DNA of 33,668 nucleotides from Mariprofundaceae bacterium (GTDB lineage Bacteria; Pseudomonadota; Zetaproteobacteria; Mariprofundales; Mariprofundaceae): NCBI GenBank assembly GCA_015663235.1, contig DQSL01000043.1, positions 1 to 33,668 of the forward strand, read 5' to 3'. Shown piece by piece: positions 19,114 to 28,143 of this stretch (position 1 is its first letter; each line of letters starts with the position of its first letter). The notes under the pieces were generated by a model. It saw only the letters and a program-made list of their open reading frames with translations, ran no database searches and was not told where the DNA came from. The position numbers and the translations under genes were made by a program.

Positions 19114-19686
19114 TTATTGATTTAAAAATTTGGTGAGGCTTATTGCACCGCGCACCTGACCTAGGTTATATCCAGTGGCAAGGTCATTTGGAAAGTGTTT
19201 GTTCAATGCTTTTCGCACGTTAGGTTTGATGTTACTGCCATGACAAGTAAGGCAAATCGGTTGCACACCTTGGGCTTTCATGAATCTGAAGGTGTTTCCT
19301 TTCAAACTGTATGTCATCATTTTGCCCACTTTCTTGCCGTCTGCCTGTTGTTGGTCAAATGATTTTAGCACCTCTTTTTCCCAATCATCAGGTGTGGCAG
19401 CATTTGCGTTGCGTGTTTTAAGGCTGACGCGTTTGACTTCCCAGCCTGTTTTGGTGCTCAGTTTTTGGGCAATTTTAGGTGCTTGTGTGGCGCAAACATC
19501 AATGGCATGAACTGGGCCGCCTTGTTTCATCGCGTGAACAAGTTGTGGTTTTAATGCACCACCGAATTGTTTTACTATGCTTAAAGCTTCTGTTTTTAGT
19601 GCCTGTTCGTCAGCAGCGATAGCCTGTTGGGATAGGGTTAAGCTAACCATCAAAATGAGTGCGTTTGAGAATGTTGAAATAGACAT
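19114..19686 (-). CDS. DUF3365 (Tll0287-like) exported c-type heme domain protein
   Basis: Signal peptide, RVSLKTRNANAATPDDWE, CLTCHGS heme-binding motif; GGAGGT RBS before ATG 19686. Confidence 0.8.
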   Translation of the reverse strand: MSISTFSNALILMVSLTLSQQAIAADEQALKTEALSIVKQFGGALKPQLVHAMKQGGPVHAIDVCATQAPKIAQKLSTKTGWEVKRVSLKTRNANAATPDDWEKEVLKSFDQQQADGKKVGKMMTYSLKGNTFRFMKAQGVQPICLTCHGSNIKPNVRKALNKHFPNDLATGYNLGQVRGAISLTKFLNQ

Positions 19687-19762
19687 ACTGACCTCCAATA
19701 TATTAGTAATTGCGTATTTTATAAACAATGGTGATAGCTGTCCACTAAAATGATATAGAAAG

Positions 19763-19779
19763 TTGGCATTGGCTTTGCT
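19763..19779 (+). promoter_or_regulatory. Candidate sigma54 (-24/-12) promoter element for the fliQ operon
   Basis: TTGGCATTGGCTTTGCT has GG-N10-GC spacing (GG 19765-19766, GC 19777-19778) within a YTGGCAC-N5-TTGC-like context. Confidence 0.4.
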
Positions 19780-19789
19780 TTTATGGCTT

Positions 19790-20059
19790 ATGAACCCTGA
19801 TTTAGTGATTAATTACGGCAAAGAAGCCCTTGAAATGATATTGATATTATCCATGCCGATGTTGGTGGTGGCGTTGGTGGTGGGGGTGGCGATTTCATTG
19901 TTTCAAGCCGTCACCCAGATTCAAGAAATGACACTAACTTTTGTGCCGAAAATTATTGCTGTCTTTGTGGCTATGGTTGTTGCAGCGCCTTGGATGGTGG
20001 AGACTTTGGTGAGTTACACGCGCCGCCTATTTGAATCCATTCCCATGCTTTTAAGCTAA
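19790..20059 (+). CDS. fliQ: Flagellar export apparatus protein FliQ
   Basis: MNPDLVINYGKEALEMIL...SLFQAVTQIQEMTLTFVPKI; the ORF track begins at TTG 19763. Confidence 0.95.
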   Translation: MNPDLVINYGKEALEMILILSMPMLVVALVVGVAISLFQAVTQIQEMTLTFVPKIIAVFVAMVVAAPWMVETLVSYTRRLFESIPMLLS

Positions 20060-20838
20060 TGTTTCCATTCCCATCTGAACAAGACATTCTGGTTGGCACA
20101 CTCATCTTTTTGCGCATAAGTTTGCTAATGATGTTGCTGCCTGTATTGGGGCATAAAATGATTCCTGCACCAGTCAAAGCAGGGTTTGTCGGATTATTGA
20201 CGCTTTTGTTATTTCCTGTGGTGTCCAAACATGTGCCAGCGATTGAAGCTGATGTTGTTCGTTTTGCATTGTTGGCTATTCAAGAAATGTTGCTGGCAGC
20301 GGCTTTGGGGCTACTTGCACAACTCATTTTCACAGCCGCTCAGTTTGCAGGGCAGGTGATGAGCTTACAAATGGGTATGGCGATGGCGAGTATTTTTGAC
20401 CCCGCAACATCATCACAATCAGCTATCGTAGCCCAGTTTGTCGGAGTTTTGGCGATATTGATGTGGTTGGCAAGTGGCGCACATCATATGTTTATCATGA
20501 CTTTGATTGAATCATTTTCCATATTGCCTCCAGGTTCTTCTTGGTCTTTCCATGGCTGGCAGGCGATAACCGATGCTGCAGCCGCGATGTTTGTGCTTGC
20601 TGTGAAGCTGATGGCTCCCGTGTTATTGCTGTTGTTTTTTGTATATGTAGCACTTGGTTTGATTGCGCGAGCTGTGCCGCAGGTGCAAGTGTTTTTTGTA
20701 AGCTTCCCGCTTTCTGTGGGTTTGGGTTTGTTAATTCTTGGTTTATCGCTCCCTGCTTTTATGTCGCTGATGCATGATGGTTTTGTTGGGTTGGGGCAAG
20801 ATTTACCCATGTTTTTAAAACAGCTTTCAGGGCAGTAA
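20059..20838 (+). CDS. fliR: Flagellar export apparatus protein FliR
   Basis: 259-aa polytopic membrane protein, FliR-like, in fliQ-R-flhB order. Confidence 0.95.
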   Translation: MFPFPSEQDILVGTLIFLRISLLMMLLPVLGHKMIPAPVKAGFVGLLTLLLFPVVSKHVPAIEADVVRFALLAIQEMLLAAALGLLAQLIFTAAQFAGQVMSLQMGMAMASIFDPATSSQSAIVAQFVGVLAILMWLASGAHHMFIMTLIESFSILPPGSSWSFHGWQAITDAAAAMFVLAVKLMAPVLLLLFFVYVALGLIARAVPQVQVFFVSFPLSVGLGLLILGLSLPAFMSLMHDGFVGLGQDLPMFLKQLSGQ

Positions 20839-21900
20839 ATGTCTGGCGAACAGGATAAGTCGCAGCAAACCGAAGATGCCAGTGAGAAGCGGCTGGAGGA
20901 TGCGCGAAAGAAAGGTCAAGTTGCCACCAGTCGAGAGCCGTCTACTGCGATTTCGTTTCTTATTCTTGCATCTTTATCGGCAACAGGGCTTGGCGCTTGG
21001 ATAGCTTCACGCAACGAACAGCTCATGAAACAATATCTTTCAGGACAAGTTAAAGTGGATATGACCCCTGAAGGTATGCAAACATTATTAATTGATTTGT
21101 CTATTGAAATTGCACTGATGGTATTGCCCATTGCGATTCCCATGGTGCTGGTAGGCATGTTGGTTATTTATTTGGTGACAGGTCCTGTGTTCACCTTTGA
21201 AACATTAAAACCAAAAATGGAAAAGGTCAGTCCCATCAAAGGTTTAGGACGGTTGTTTTCAAGCAAATCATTGGCTGAATTTGTCAAATCAGTCACCAAA
21301 CTAAGTATGATAAGTTTTATTTGTTGGTATGTGGTTTCAGACTTGTTCTTACCTGCTATTCATAGCTCAAGAAAAAGCGTGGATGACATTGTGATGCTGA
21401 TGGTGGATGGCAGTTTGGCCATTGTAGGGTTGGTTGCGGCTTTTTTCTTCGTTATTGCCTTGGCAGATGTGATTTACCAACGTTGGGAACATGCCAAGTC
21501 GATGAAGATGTCGATGAAAGAAGTGCGCGATGAACACAAAGAGTCAGAAGGCGACCCCCAGCTCAAAGCCAAAATTCGTCAAATTCAAATGGAACAAGCG
21601 CAAAACCGCATGATGGCCGATGTGCCGAAAGCCGACGTGGTGATTACCAATCCAACGCACTTTGCCGTGGCACTAAAATATGACGCTTTGGGCGGTGGTG
21701 CGCCCACGGTTGTGGCGAAAGGTAAGAATGAAATTGCTCAAAAAATCAAGGCATTAGCCAAGGAAAGTGGTGTGCCTATCCGAGAGAATAAACTTTTGGC
21801 GCGTTCCTTGTTTAAGGATGTACAGATTGGTCATGAAATCCCTGAGCAGCTCTTTGCGGCTGTGGCGGTTATTTTGGCAGAGGTCTTTAAAGTGAAATAA
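20839..21900 (+). CDS. flhB: Flagellar export switch protein FlhB
   Basis: EKRLEDARKKGQVATSRE N-terminus and NPTH autocleavage motif (VVITNPTHFAVALKYD). Confidence 0.97.
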   Translation: MSGEQDKSQQTEDASEKRLEDARKKGQVATSREPSTAISFLILASLSATGLGAWIASRNEQLMKQYLSGQVKVDMTPEGMQTLLIDLSIEIALMVLPIAIPMVLVGMLVIYLVTGPVFTFETLKPKMEKVSPIKGLGRLFSSKSLAEFVKSVTKLSMISFICWYVVSDLFLPAIHSSRKSVDDIVMLMVDGSLAIVGLVAAFFFVIALADVIYQRWEHAKSMKMSMKEVRDEHKESEGDPQLKAKIRQIQMEQAQNRMMADVPKADVVITNPTHFAVALKYDALGGGAPTVVAKGKNEIAQKIKALAKESGVPIRENKLLARSLFKDVQIGHEIPEQLFAAVAVILAEVFKVK

Positions 21901-21914
21901 GGGGCAGATACAAT

Positions 21915-24008
21915 ATGTTAGCAGGCGCAACTTTAACATTGCAACGTATGATCAAACATACTGATGTAATGTTGGCTGTGGGCGTGTTGGCGGTCATCAT
22001 GATTATGATGGTGCCATTGCCCACTTGGATTATGGATGCATTGCTTGCGATAAACATTGCGGCAGGCATTCTTATTTTATTGACTGCTTTGTTTGTGCTC
22101 AAACCCTTAGAATTTTCAATTTTTCCGTCTTTATTATTGCTCACCACGTTGTTTCGTCTTTCTTTGAATGTCGCAACCACCCGTTTGATTTTATTGCATG
22201 GCCAAGACGGTACTGCCGCCGCAGGTCAAGTCATTGAAGGATTTGGTCAATTCGTGGTTGGTGGTAATACAGTTGTTGGGCTGATTATTTTTATTGTGTT
22301 GGTATTGATTAACTTTGTGGTGATTACCAAAGGTTCAACACGTATTGCCGAAGTGGCAGCAAGGTTCACCTTGGATGCTATGCCTGGTAAACAAATGGCG
22401 ATTGATGCCGATTTGAACGCAGGCATGATTAATGAGGAACAAGCCAGACAACGGCGCGAGGACGTGGCACGCGAAGCTGAGTTTTATGGCTCTATGGATG
22501 GCGCGGCGAAATTTGTGCGTGGTGATGCGGTGGCAGGTTTGATTATCACAGCCATCAACTTGATTGCAGGTGTCATCATTGGCACAGCCCAACAAGGCAT
22601 GTCTATGGGTGATGCCATGAATGTGTACAGTATTTTGACGGTAGGTGATGGTTTGGTGTCCCAAATTCCTGCCCTGATTATCTCTACCGCAGCAGGTATT
22701 GTGATTACCCGTGCTGGCAGTGGCGCAACCATGTCGACTGAAATTACAAATCAATTTACAGCACACCCCAAAGTGCATTGGATTGCAGGTGGGGCAATGT
22801 TGTTCCTTGGTTTGGTGCCTGGGCTGCCTTTTATTCCATTTATGTTGCTCGCTATGGGTTTGGCATTTACAGGTTGGTATTTGCAAACCGCAGAAGATGA
22901 GAGCCAAGTCAACCCAGAGTTGGAGGCAGAAGTGATTGCATCTTCGGAATCCGTGGAAGAGCAACCCATGAGTGATTTGTTGGTGGTGGACCCGATTCGT
23001 TTGGAAGTGGGTTATGGCTTGATAGACTTGGTGGAAGGTTCTGCCGATGGCAACTTGTTGGAGCGGCTGCAAACAGTTCGCCGCCAGATTGCCCAAGAGA
23101 TTGGTTTTGTGCTGCCTCCAGTACATATCAAAGACAACTTACAACTGGGTGTGGGAGATTATCGGGTGTTGGTGCGCGGTGCTGAGGTTGGGCGCAGTGA
23201 GATTCGTCCACGCAACCTCATGGCTTTGGAAGGTCAGGTTGCAGGTGCGCCTGTGGAAGGTATTGCCACGCAAGAGCCAGCCTTTGGTTTACCTGCGTTG
23301 TGGATTACCCAAGAGAAGCGGCAACAAGCTGAACTTGCAGGGTATACCGTGGTTGAACCAGTCACAGTAGTAGTCACACATATTACAGAAATATTGCGTT
23401 CTCACGCTTCGGAAATGTTGGACAGGGCGCAAACCAGAGAATTGGTTGAGATGTTAAGCGAGCGTTATCCCAAAGTGGTGGATGATATTGTGCCAGCACA
23501 AGTCTCCTATGGTTTATTGCAAAATGTATTGCAGCGTTTGTTGGCTGAGTGGGTTCCTATTCGTGATTTATTACTGATTATTGAAACCATTTCTGATGGT
23601 TTGCAAGAGCAGTTGGATACACAAGCTATGGTAGAAAAAGTGCGGCAAAAGCTTGGGCGAAGTATTGTGCAAAACCATTTGGATGCACAGCATGGATTAG
23701 CTGTGTTTACGGTTGACGCTACGCTTGAACAAAGCATGACAGAGCGTTTGCAGCAATCACCAACAAACACATTACCCCTACCTTTAGAGTTTCAACAATG
23801 GCAACGCTTGTTAAGCCGCTTTACCGATATTGTGGCGACACAACAAGTGGATACGCCAGTGCTTCTAACCACACCATTATTGCGCTCGCACCTTGCTTTG
23901 GCGCTGGGTAAAGTGATGCCTCGGGTTGCCGTGTTGTCGGTGGCTGAAATTCCATCCCGTGTGCATATTCAAACATTAGCAAAACTAGGTCTACACGATG
24001 CAAATTAA
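21915..24008 (+). CDS. flhA: Flagellar export gate protein FlhA
   Basis: 697-aa ORF; TM domain plus FHIPEP signature region (RLSLNVATTRLIL, KGSTRIAEVAARFTLDAMPGKQMAIDADLNAG). Confidence 0.98.
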   Translation: MLAGATLTLQRMIKHTDVMLAVGVLAVIMIMMVPLPTWIMDALLAINIAAGILILLTALFVLKPLEFSIFPSLLLLTTLFRLSLNVATTRLILLHGQDGTAAAGQVIEGFGQFVVGGNTVVGLIIFIVLVLINFVVITKGSTRIAEVAARFTLDAMPGKQMAIDADLNAGMINEEQARQRREDVAREAEFYGSMDGAAKFVRGDAVAGLIITAINLIAGVIIGTAQQGMSMGDAMNVYSILTVGDGLVSQIPALIISTAAGIVITRAGSGATMSTEITNQFTAHPKVHWIAGGAMLFLGLVPGLPFIPFMLLAMGLAFTGWYLQTAEDESQVNPELEAEVIASSESVEEQPMSDLLVVDPIRLEVGYGLIDLVEGSADGNLLERLQTVRRQIAQEIGFVLPPVHIKDNLQLGVGDYRVLVRGAEVGRSEIRPRNLMALEGQVAGAPVEGIATQEPAFGLPALWITQEKRQQAELAGYTVVEPVTVVVTHITEILRSHASEMLDRAQTRELVEMLSERYPKVVDDIVPAQVSYGLLQNVLQRLLAEWVPIRDLLLIIETISDGLQEQLDTQAMVEKVRQKLGRSIVQNHLDAQHGLAVFTVDATLEQSMTERLQQSPTNTLPLPLEFQQWQRLLSRFTDIVATQQVDTPVLLTTPLLRSHLALALGKVMPRVAVLSVAEIPSRVHIQTLAKLGLHDAN

Positions 24009-25116
24009 ATCATTTTCAGCACCCAAACTTCATGAAGCATTGGCACTGGTTCGCCAAACACTTGGCCCTGATGCTGTGATTCTCGACCGTACTGAGTCCA
24101 AACTTGTTTCGGGGCAATCGGTATGGAATGTTCATGCAGCTTTGGACTATGAAGCAAGCCCACAAGCCAAACAGCCACCCTCACATCAAGCCAATGAAGC
24201 TGCTTTAAGCTTAGAGGCATCCATGCAACGCTTAGAAAAGATTGCGACAAGCTTAAGCTACCGCGATACCGAAGAATATCGCCAAGCATTGGTTGGCATG
24301 GGTGTTCGTGATGCTTATGACCATTTATTGTCTATGGGCGTGTCTGCGATGAATGCGTTTGTCTTGGCTGAAGATTATGCCAAACAAGCACCTATTCAGA
24401 TGCCGACATTACGTTGGTCTACACCCATCAACCCCAAGAGAAAGAAAGCCGTGTTACTTTTTTCAGGTGCAAGTGGTGCGGGTAAATCGTTGCTTATTGC
24501 CAAGCTTGCCACCTATTACAGCCTCAAAGGCGTTGCCGTGGCATTGTTGAGTACAGACAGTAATCGCATAGGTGGAAGTGCCGTGCTGTCGTCATATGCC
24601 GATGTGTTGGGCATTCCTTTTTCAGTGCTGCGCTCAGCAGAAGATGTGGGTCACGCACAAGCAGAAACAAAATCGGCACAGCTTGTGCTTATAGATAGCG
24701 AAGGCTGGAACAATCGCCACGCTTCAGCCCTTCGCCAACAAATGGATATATGGCAACAACTGGCTTGCACACATAAGATTTTATTGATGTCTGCGAGCAT
24801 GGATGAAGTTGATGGTTTGGCGATGTTGGAAAGAGCCAACGGTTCGGGTTTCACGGATATTGCATTCAGTAAATTGGATGAAACATCTAAGCCTGGGAAA
24901 ATCATCAATTGGGCTGAGGCATCACGGATGCCGATGTCGTATTGCAGCTTTGGTCCGGAAGTGCCTGCACAAATGGGTTGGCTAACGCCCAAGGCATTAA
25001 CGGCGATATTAATAAAACAGTACCGCCAACATTTGGAAAGCCAAGAGCAGGATGCCCAAGCACATGGCAGTTTAGTTGGGCAAGCGTTGAGCACAGTAAA
25101 GGAGAAAATTGCATGA
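23998..25116 (+). CDS. flhF: Flagellar biosynthesis SRP-type GTPase FlhF (atypical G motifs)
   Basis: MQIKSFSAPKLHEALALVRQTLGPDAVIL N-terminus; NG domain with GASGAGKSLLIAKLA, SNRIGG; between flhA and flhG. Confidence 0.92.
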   Translation: MQIKSFSAPKLHEALALVRQTLGPDAVILDRTESKLVSGQSVWNVHAALDYEASPQAKQPPSHQANEAALSLEASMQRLEKIATSLSYRDTEEYRQALVGMGVRDAYDHLLSMGVSAMNAFVLAEDYAKQAPIQMPTLRWSTPINPKRKKAVLLFSGASGAGKSLLIAKLATYYSLKGVAVALLSTDSNRIGGSAVLSSYADVLGIPFSVLRSAEDVGHAQAETKSAQLVLIDSEGWNNRHASALRQQMDIWQQLACTHKILLMSASMDEVDGLAMLERANGSGFTDIAFSKLDETSKPGKIINWAEASRMPMSYCSFGPEVPAQMGWLTPKALTAILIKQYRQHLESQEQDAQAHGSLVGQALSTVKEKIA

Positions 25117-25943
25117 GTGTAGAAAAAGAAATGCCGCGTGTGATTGCCATGAGCAGTGGTAAAGGTGGCGTAGGCAAAACATTTTTCTCTGTGCACTTGG
25201 CAGCGTATGCTGCATCTCAAGGTAAACGTGTTTTGTTGATGGATGCAGATTTAGGGCTTGCCAATGTGGATGTGATGTTGGGTGTGTCCGCACAAGGTTC
25301 AGTGCTTGAAATGGTGCGCGGTGAAAAAGCATTGCAGCAATTGATTTTGCCCACACGAGAAGGCTTTGATGTGTTGCCAGGAGGTAGTGGATTATATGAA
25401 TTAACAGCGCTTGATGCAGGGCAGCAGCAGGTGATGATGGATGAAATGCGCAGCGTGTCGAGTAAGTATGATTTAATCTTGATTGATGTGGCAGCGGGCA
25501 TTGGTGACAATGTTTTATACTTTGTTTCCGCAGCCGAATCAGCATTGGTGGTGCTCACACCCGAACCCACATCACTCACAGATGCGTATGCACTGATTAA
25601 AGTGTTGTCGCGCCAACGTGGGGTGAAGCGATTTATGGTGGTGGTCAATCAAGCCGAAGCCTTTGATGCGCAGGTGACGTTCCGTAGGTTGGTATCCGTT
25701 GCAGACCGTTATTTGGATGTACACTTGGATTATGTTGGGCATTTACCCTATGCGCCAGAAGTGCGCCAAGCCATTCAAAAACAATCACTGTTAAAAGAGC
25801 AAGGTTCCCCATTAACACGGCAAGCATTGGATACCGTGTTGGATAGTATTTTAGCGCGACCAAGGGATGTGCATCGCAGTGGCGGTTTGCAATTCTTTTG
25901 GGAGCATAGTTTAAATGAAGGTTTGTCGGTTCAAGCTGAGTAA
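25113..25943 (+). CDS. flhG: MinD/ParA-like flagellar number regulator FlhG (FleN)
   Basis: VIAMSSGKGGVGKTFFSVHLA and DADLGLANVDVMLG; ATGA overlap with flhF; RBS AAAGGAG. Confidence 0.92.
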   Translation: MSVEKEMPRVIAMSSGKGGVGKTFFSVHLAAYAASQGKRVLLMDADLGLANVDVMLGVSAQGSVLEMVRGEKALQQLILPTREGFDVLPGGSGLYELTALDAGQQQVMMDEMRSVSSKYDLILIDVAAGIGDNVLYFVSAAESALVVLTPEPTSLTDAYALIKVLSRQRGVKRFMVVVNQAEAFDAQVTFRRLVSVADRYLDVHLDYVGHLPYAPEVRQAIQKQSLLKEQGSPLTRQALDTVLDSILARPRDVHRSGGLQFFWEHSLNEGLSVQAE

Positions 25944-25954
25944 AAAAGGAGCAT

Positions 25955-26173
25955 ATGATGAATTTATTCCATTCTACAATCGCAGGTGCAGTCACGGGCG
26001 CATGTTTGGCATTTGCCTTGTGTATTATCAAAGATTTGAGCATGGCGGACACTTTATACCGCATGTTTATTGTCAGCATTGGAGGGGCATGGATTGGCTT
26101 TTTATTATCTTGGCTAAATATGATGTTGCCCCAAGCTGATACACACAATAAGCAGAGGGAACGCCACATATGA
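25955..26173 (+). CDS. Small predicted two-TM membrane protein of unknown function
   Basis: 72 aa, two hydrophobic segments, AAAAGGAG RBS, ATGA overlap with fliA. Confidence 0.65.
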   Translation: MMNLFHSTIAGAVTGACLAFALCIIKDLSMADTLYRMFIVSIGGAWIGFLLSWLNMMLPQADTHNKQRERHI

Positions 26174-26946
26174 GCTTAGCCCAATATGATGCACATGCAT
26201 CATTGCAAGACCCTGAAGCACTGCTTGAGGAGTATTTACCGATGATAAAATACCATGCCGACCAACTGATGCGGCGCACCCCAGCATCCATTGAGTTGGA
26301 TGATATGATTGATGCAGGGGTATTGGGTTTACTTGATGGTGCGCAACGATTTGATACCAGTAAGAATGTATTGTTTAAAACATTTGCCGCCTACCGCGTG
26401 CGTGGTGCAATGATTGATTATTTAAGAGCGTTTGACTGGATGCCAAGAGGGCTACGAGACACATCCAAAGCATTACAAGGCGCATTTGAAGCGTTGGAGC
26501 AGCGTTATGGTCGCCCAGCCGAAGAAAAGGAAATTGCTGGTTTCTTGGACTTGGATTTGGCGAGTTATCGGCAGAAGCTTGACCAAGTTCGCTCGATGTC
26601 TGTGGTGTATTTTGATGATTTGCCCACCGTGTCTAGCGGTGGCGAAGATGAGTTGCATGTGTTGGATATTATTGCGGGCGATGCAACCTTGATGCCAGAG
26701 CATCAAACAGAAGTTGCGCAGTTTGTGGATAAATTGGCGGGTGCGATTGAAGGTTTGCCACAGAAAGAAGCGGTATTGTTGAGTTTATATTACTACGAAG
26801 AGTTGACCATGAAAGAAGTTGCATTGGTTTTGGGCTTAACTGAATCCCGTGTTTCACAGGTGCATAGTCAAATGGTGATGCGCTTGCGCAGCCATTTGCA
26901 TTTATCAGCAGATGGCAAATCAAGCGTGCGTCAAAGGAGAGTATGA
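26170..26946 (+). CDS. fliA: RNA polymerase sigma factor for flagellar operon (sigma28)
   Basis: YLPMIKYHADQLMRRTP, IELDDMIDAGVLGLLDGAQRFD, FDWMPRGLR, region 4 LSLYYYEELTMKEVALVLGLTESRVSQVHSQ. Confidence 0.96.
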   Translation: MSLAQYDAHASLQDPEALLEEYLPMIKYHADQLMRRTPASIELDDMIDAGVLGLLDGAQRFDTSKNVLFKTFAAYRVRGAMIDYLRAFDWMPRGLRDTSKALQGAFEALEQRYGRPAEEKEIAGFLDLDLASYRQKLDQVRSMSVVYFDDLPTVSSGGEDELHVLDIIAGDATLMPEHQTEVAQFVDKLAGAIEGLPQKEAVLLSLYYYEELTMKEVALVLGLTESRVSQVHSQMVMRLRSHLHLSADGKSSVRQRRV

Positions 26947-27422
26947 TGATATTTGGAATCACAGAAGGTGTCTTAAATTTGGTGTTTAATGGTGTATTGG
27001 TTTTGGCAATATTGGGTTTGTGGGGTTTGTGGTTTCATCAAGCGGGGCAACGCAAAAAAGTAGAAAGATTATTGCATCAAGCAGCCTCAGACTTGCAACA
27101 AGCGACCACTTTACTTGACCAAGTGATGAAACAAATGCAAGCGCAGAAGCAAGTTGAAACCAAGCGTATTGCAACACCAAATTCAGAGAATAATACATTG
27201 TCTGCACGTGAGCAGGCAATGATTGCACGAAATATTCATAAGTTGCAAACACCATTGCCAAGCAAAAAGAAAGCCACATCAGCCAAACAAGAAGTGAATA
27301 TCGCCGCAAAAGTGATGCGTTTAAAACGCGAAGGTTTGGATATGCCAGCCATTGCGAAAGCATTGCGATTGCCGATTGCTCAAGTGCGTTTGATGTTACT
27401 GTTACAAACTGCAAAAGCTTGA
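26943..27422 (+). CDS. Membrane-anchored coiled-coil protein with C-terminal HTH-like segment (DUF2802-like)
   Basis: N-terminal TM, coiled coil, then AAKVMRLKREGLDMPAIAKALRLPIAQVRLMLLL; ATGA overlap with fliA. Confidence 0.6.
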   Translation: MMIFGITEGVLNLVFNGVLVLAILGLWGLWFHQAGQRKKVERLLHQAASDLQQATTLLDQVMKQMQAQKQVETKRIATPNSENNTLSAREQAMIARNIHKLQTPLPSKKKATSAKQEVNIAAKVMRLKREGLDMPAIAKALRLPIAQVRLMLLLQTAKA

Positions 27423-27423
27423 T

Positions 27424-28122
27424 ATGACCAGCTTCTTGAACGCAAGCTTGCCTGTATTGATGCAAGTGAACCGTTCAGAGGGAGGCACACTACTTCCTTG
27501 GCCCAATGGCAGCCTACTTTCAGGTAAAATCATGCCCATGCCAGACGCAGCAGGCGCATTGTTGATGTTAGGAAGTTATCGGGTTCGCGTGGAAGTGCCG
27601 CCCAATACACCCATGGGCAAGGTTTGGTTAGAGCTTTTACAGCGCGAAAAACCGGGGCAGTTTCGTTTGTTAACCGATAAACAAGCCATCAGCTTTATCA
27701 GCGATATGTTGCAGAAATATGCCACCAAACAACCGTTGGAAATGCAGCATAAACTGGATAGCCATATGCAGTGGTCAAAGCAGATGATAGATAGTTTGCC
27801 TTTTTTTGCTGAGCAAGTAGGGGGGCGATTGTTATTGTTTGAGCAGGAAGGCAGGCAGGCGCAAGGTTTTGTACAGGAGCTTGAGCAGAAGCAGGGGTTT
27901 ATGCTGAATGGACGGCTGGATTTGGCGCAGCTTGGTACGATTTTATTTTCTTTGCGCGGCGATGAACAACAACCGTGGCAGATTCAAATTCACATGTTGG
28001 ATAAACAAAAGCAATATGTTTTAACGCAGCCATTTGCTGATTGGTTGGCTGAGCGCAATCGAAAAAACACTTCTCAAATTGAGGGTCTTTTTAGTGATGG
28101 AATATTGCGTGGTTCGTATTAA
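27424..28122 (+). CDS. Hypothetical protein at end of flagellar operon
   Basis: 232-aa ORF one base after the preceding stop; no family recognised. Confidence 0.7.
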   Translation: MTSFLNASLPVLMQVNRSEGGTLLPWPNGSLLSGKIMPMPDAAGALLMLGSYRVRVEVPPNTPMGKVWLELLQREKPGQFRLLTDKQAISFISDMLQKYATKQPLEMQHKLDSHMQWSKQMIDSLPFFAEQVGGRLLLFEQEGRQAQGFVQELEQKQGFMLNGRLDLAQLGTILFSLRGDEQQPWQIQIHMLDKQKQYVLTQPFADWLAERNRKNTSQIEGLFSDGILRGSY

Positions 28123-28143
28123 GTGTAAGCATCAAGGGCTTGC

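Noticed and set aside
22335-23126. 263-aa minus-strand ORF antisense to flhA
   Set aside because: Cys/His/Gln-rich low-plausibility protein fully inside the strongly supported flhA; typical antisense artefact.
24942-25112. Upstream extension of flhG into flhF
   Set aside because: Overlaps flhF out of frame; sequence not homologous-looking; ATG 25113 has a good RBS.
24651-25648. Long minus-strand ORFs (189, 157, 143 aa) opposite flhF/flhG
   Set aside because: Antisense to confident coding sequence, composition not protein-like.
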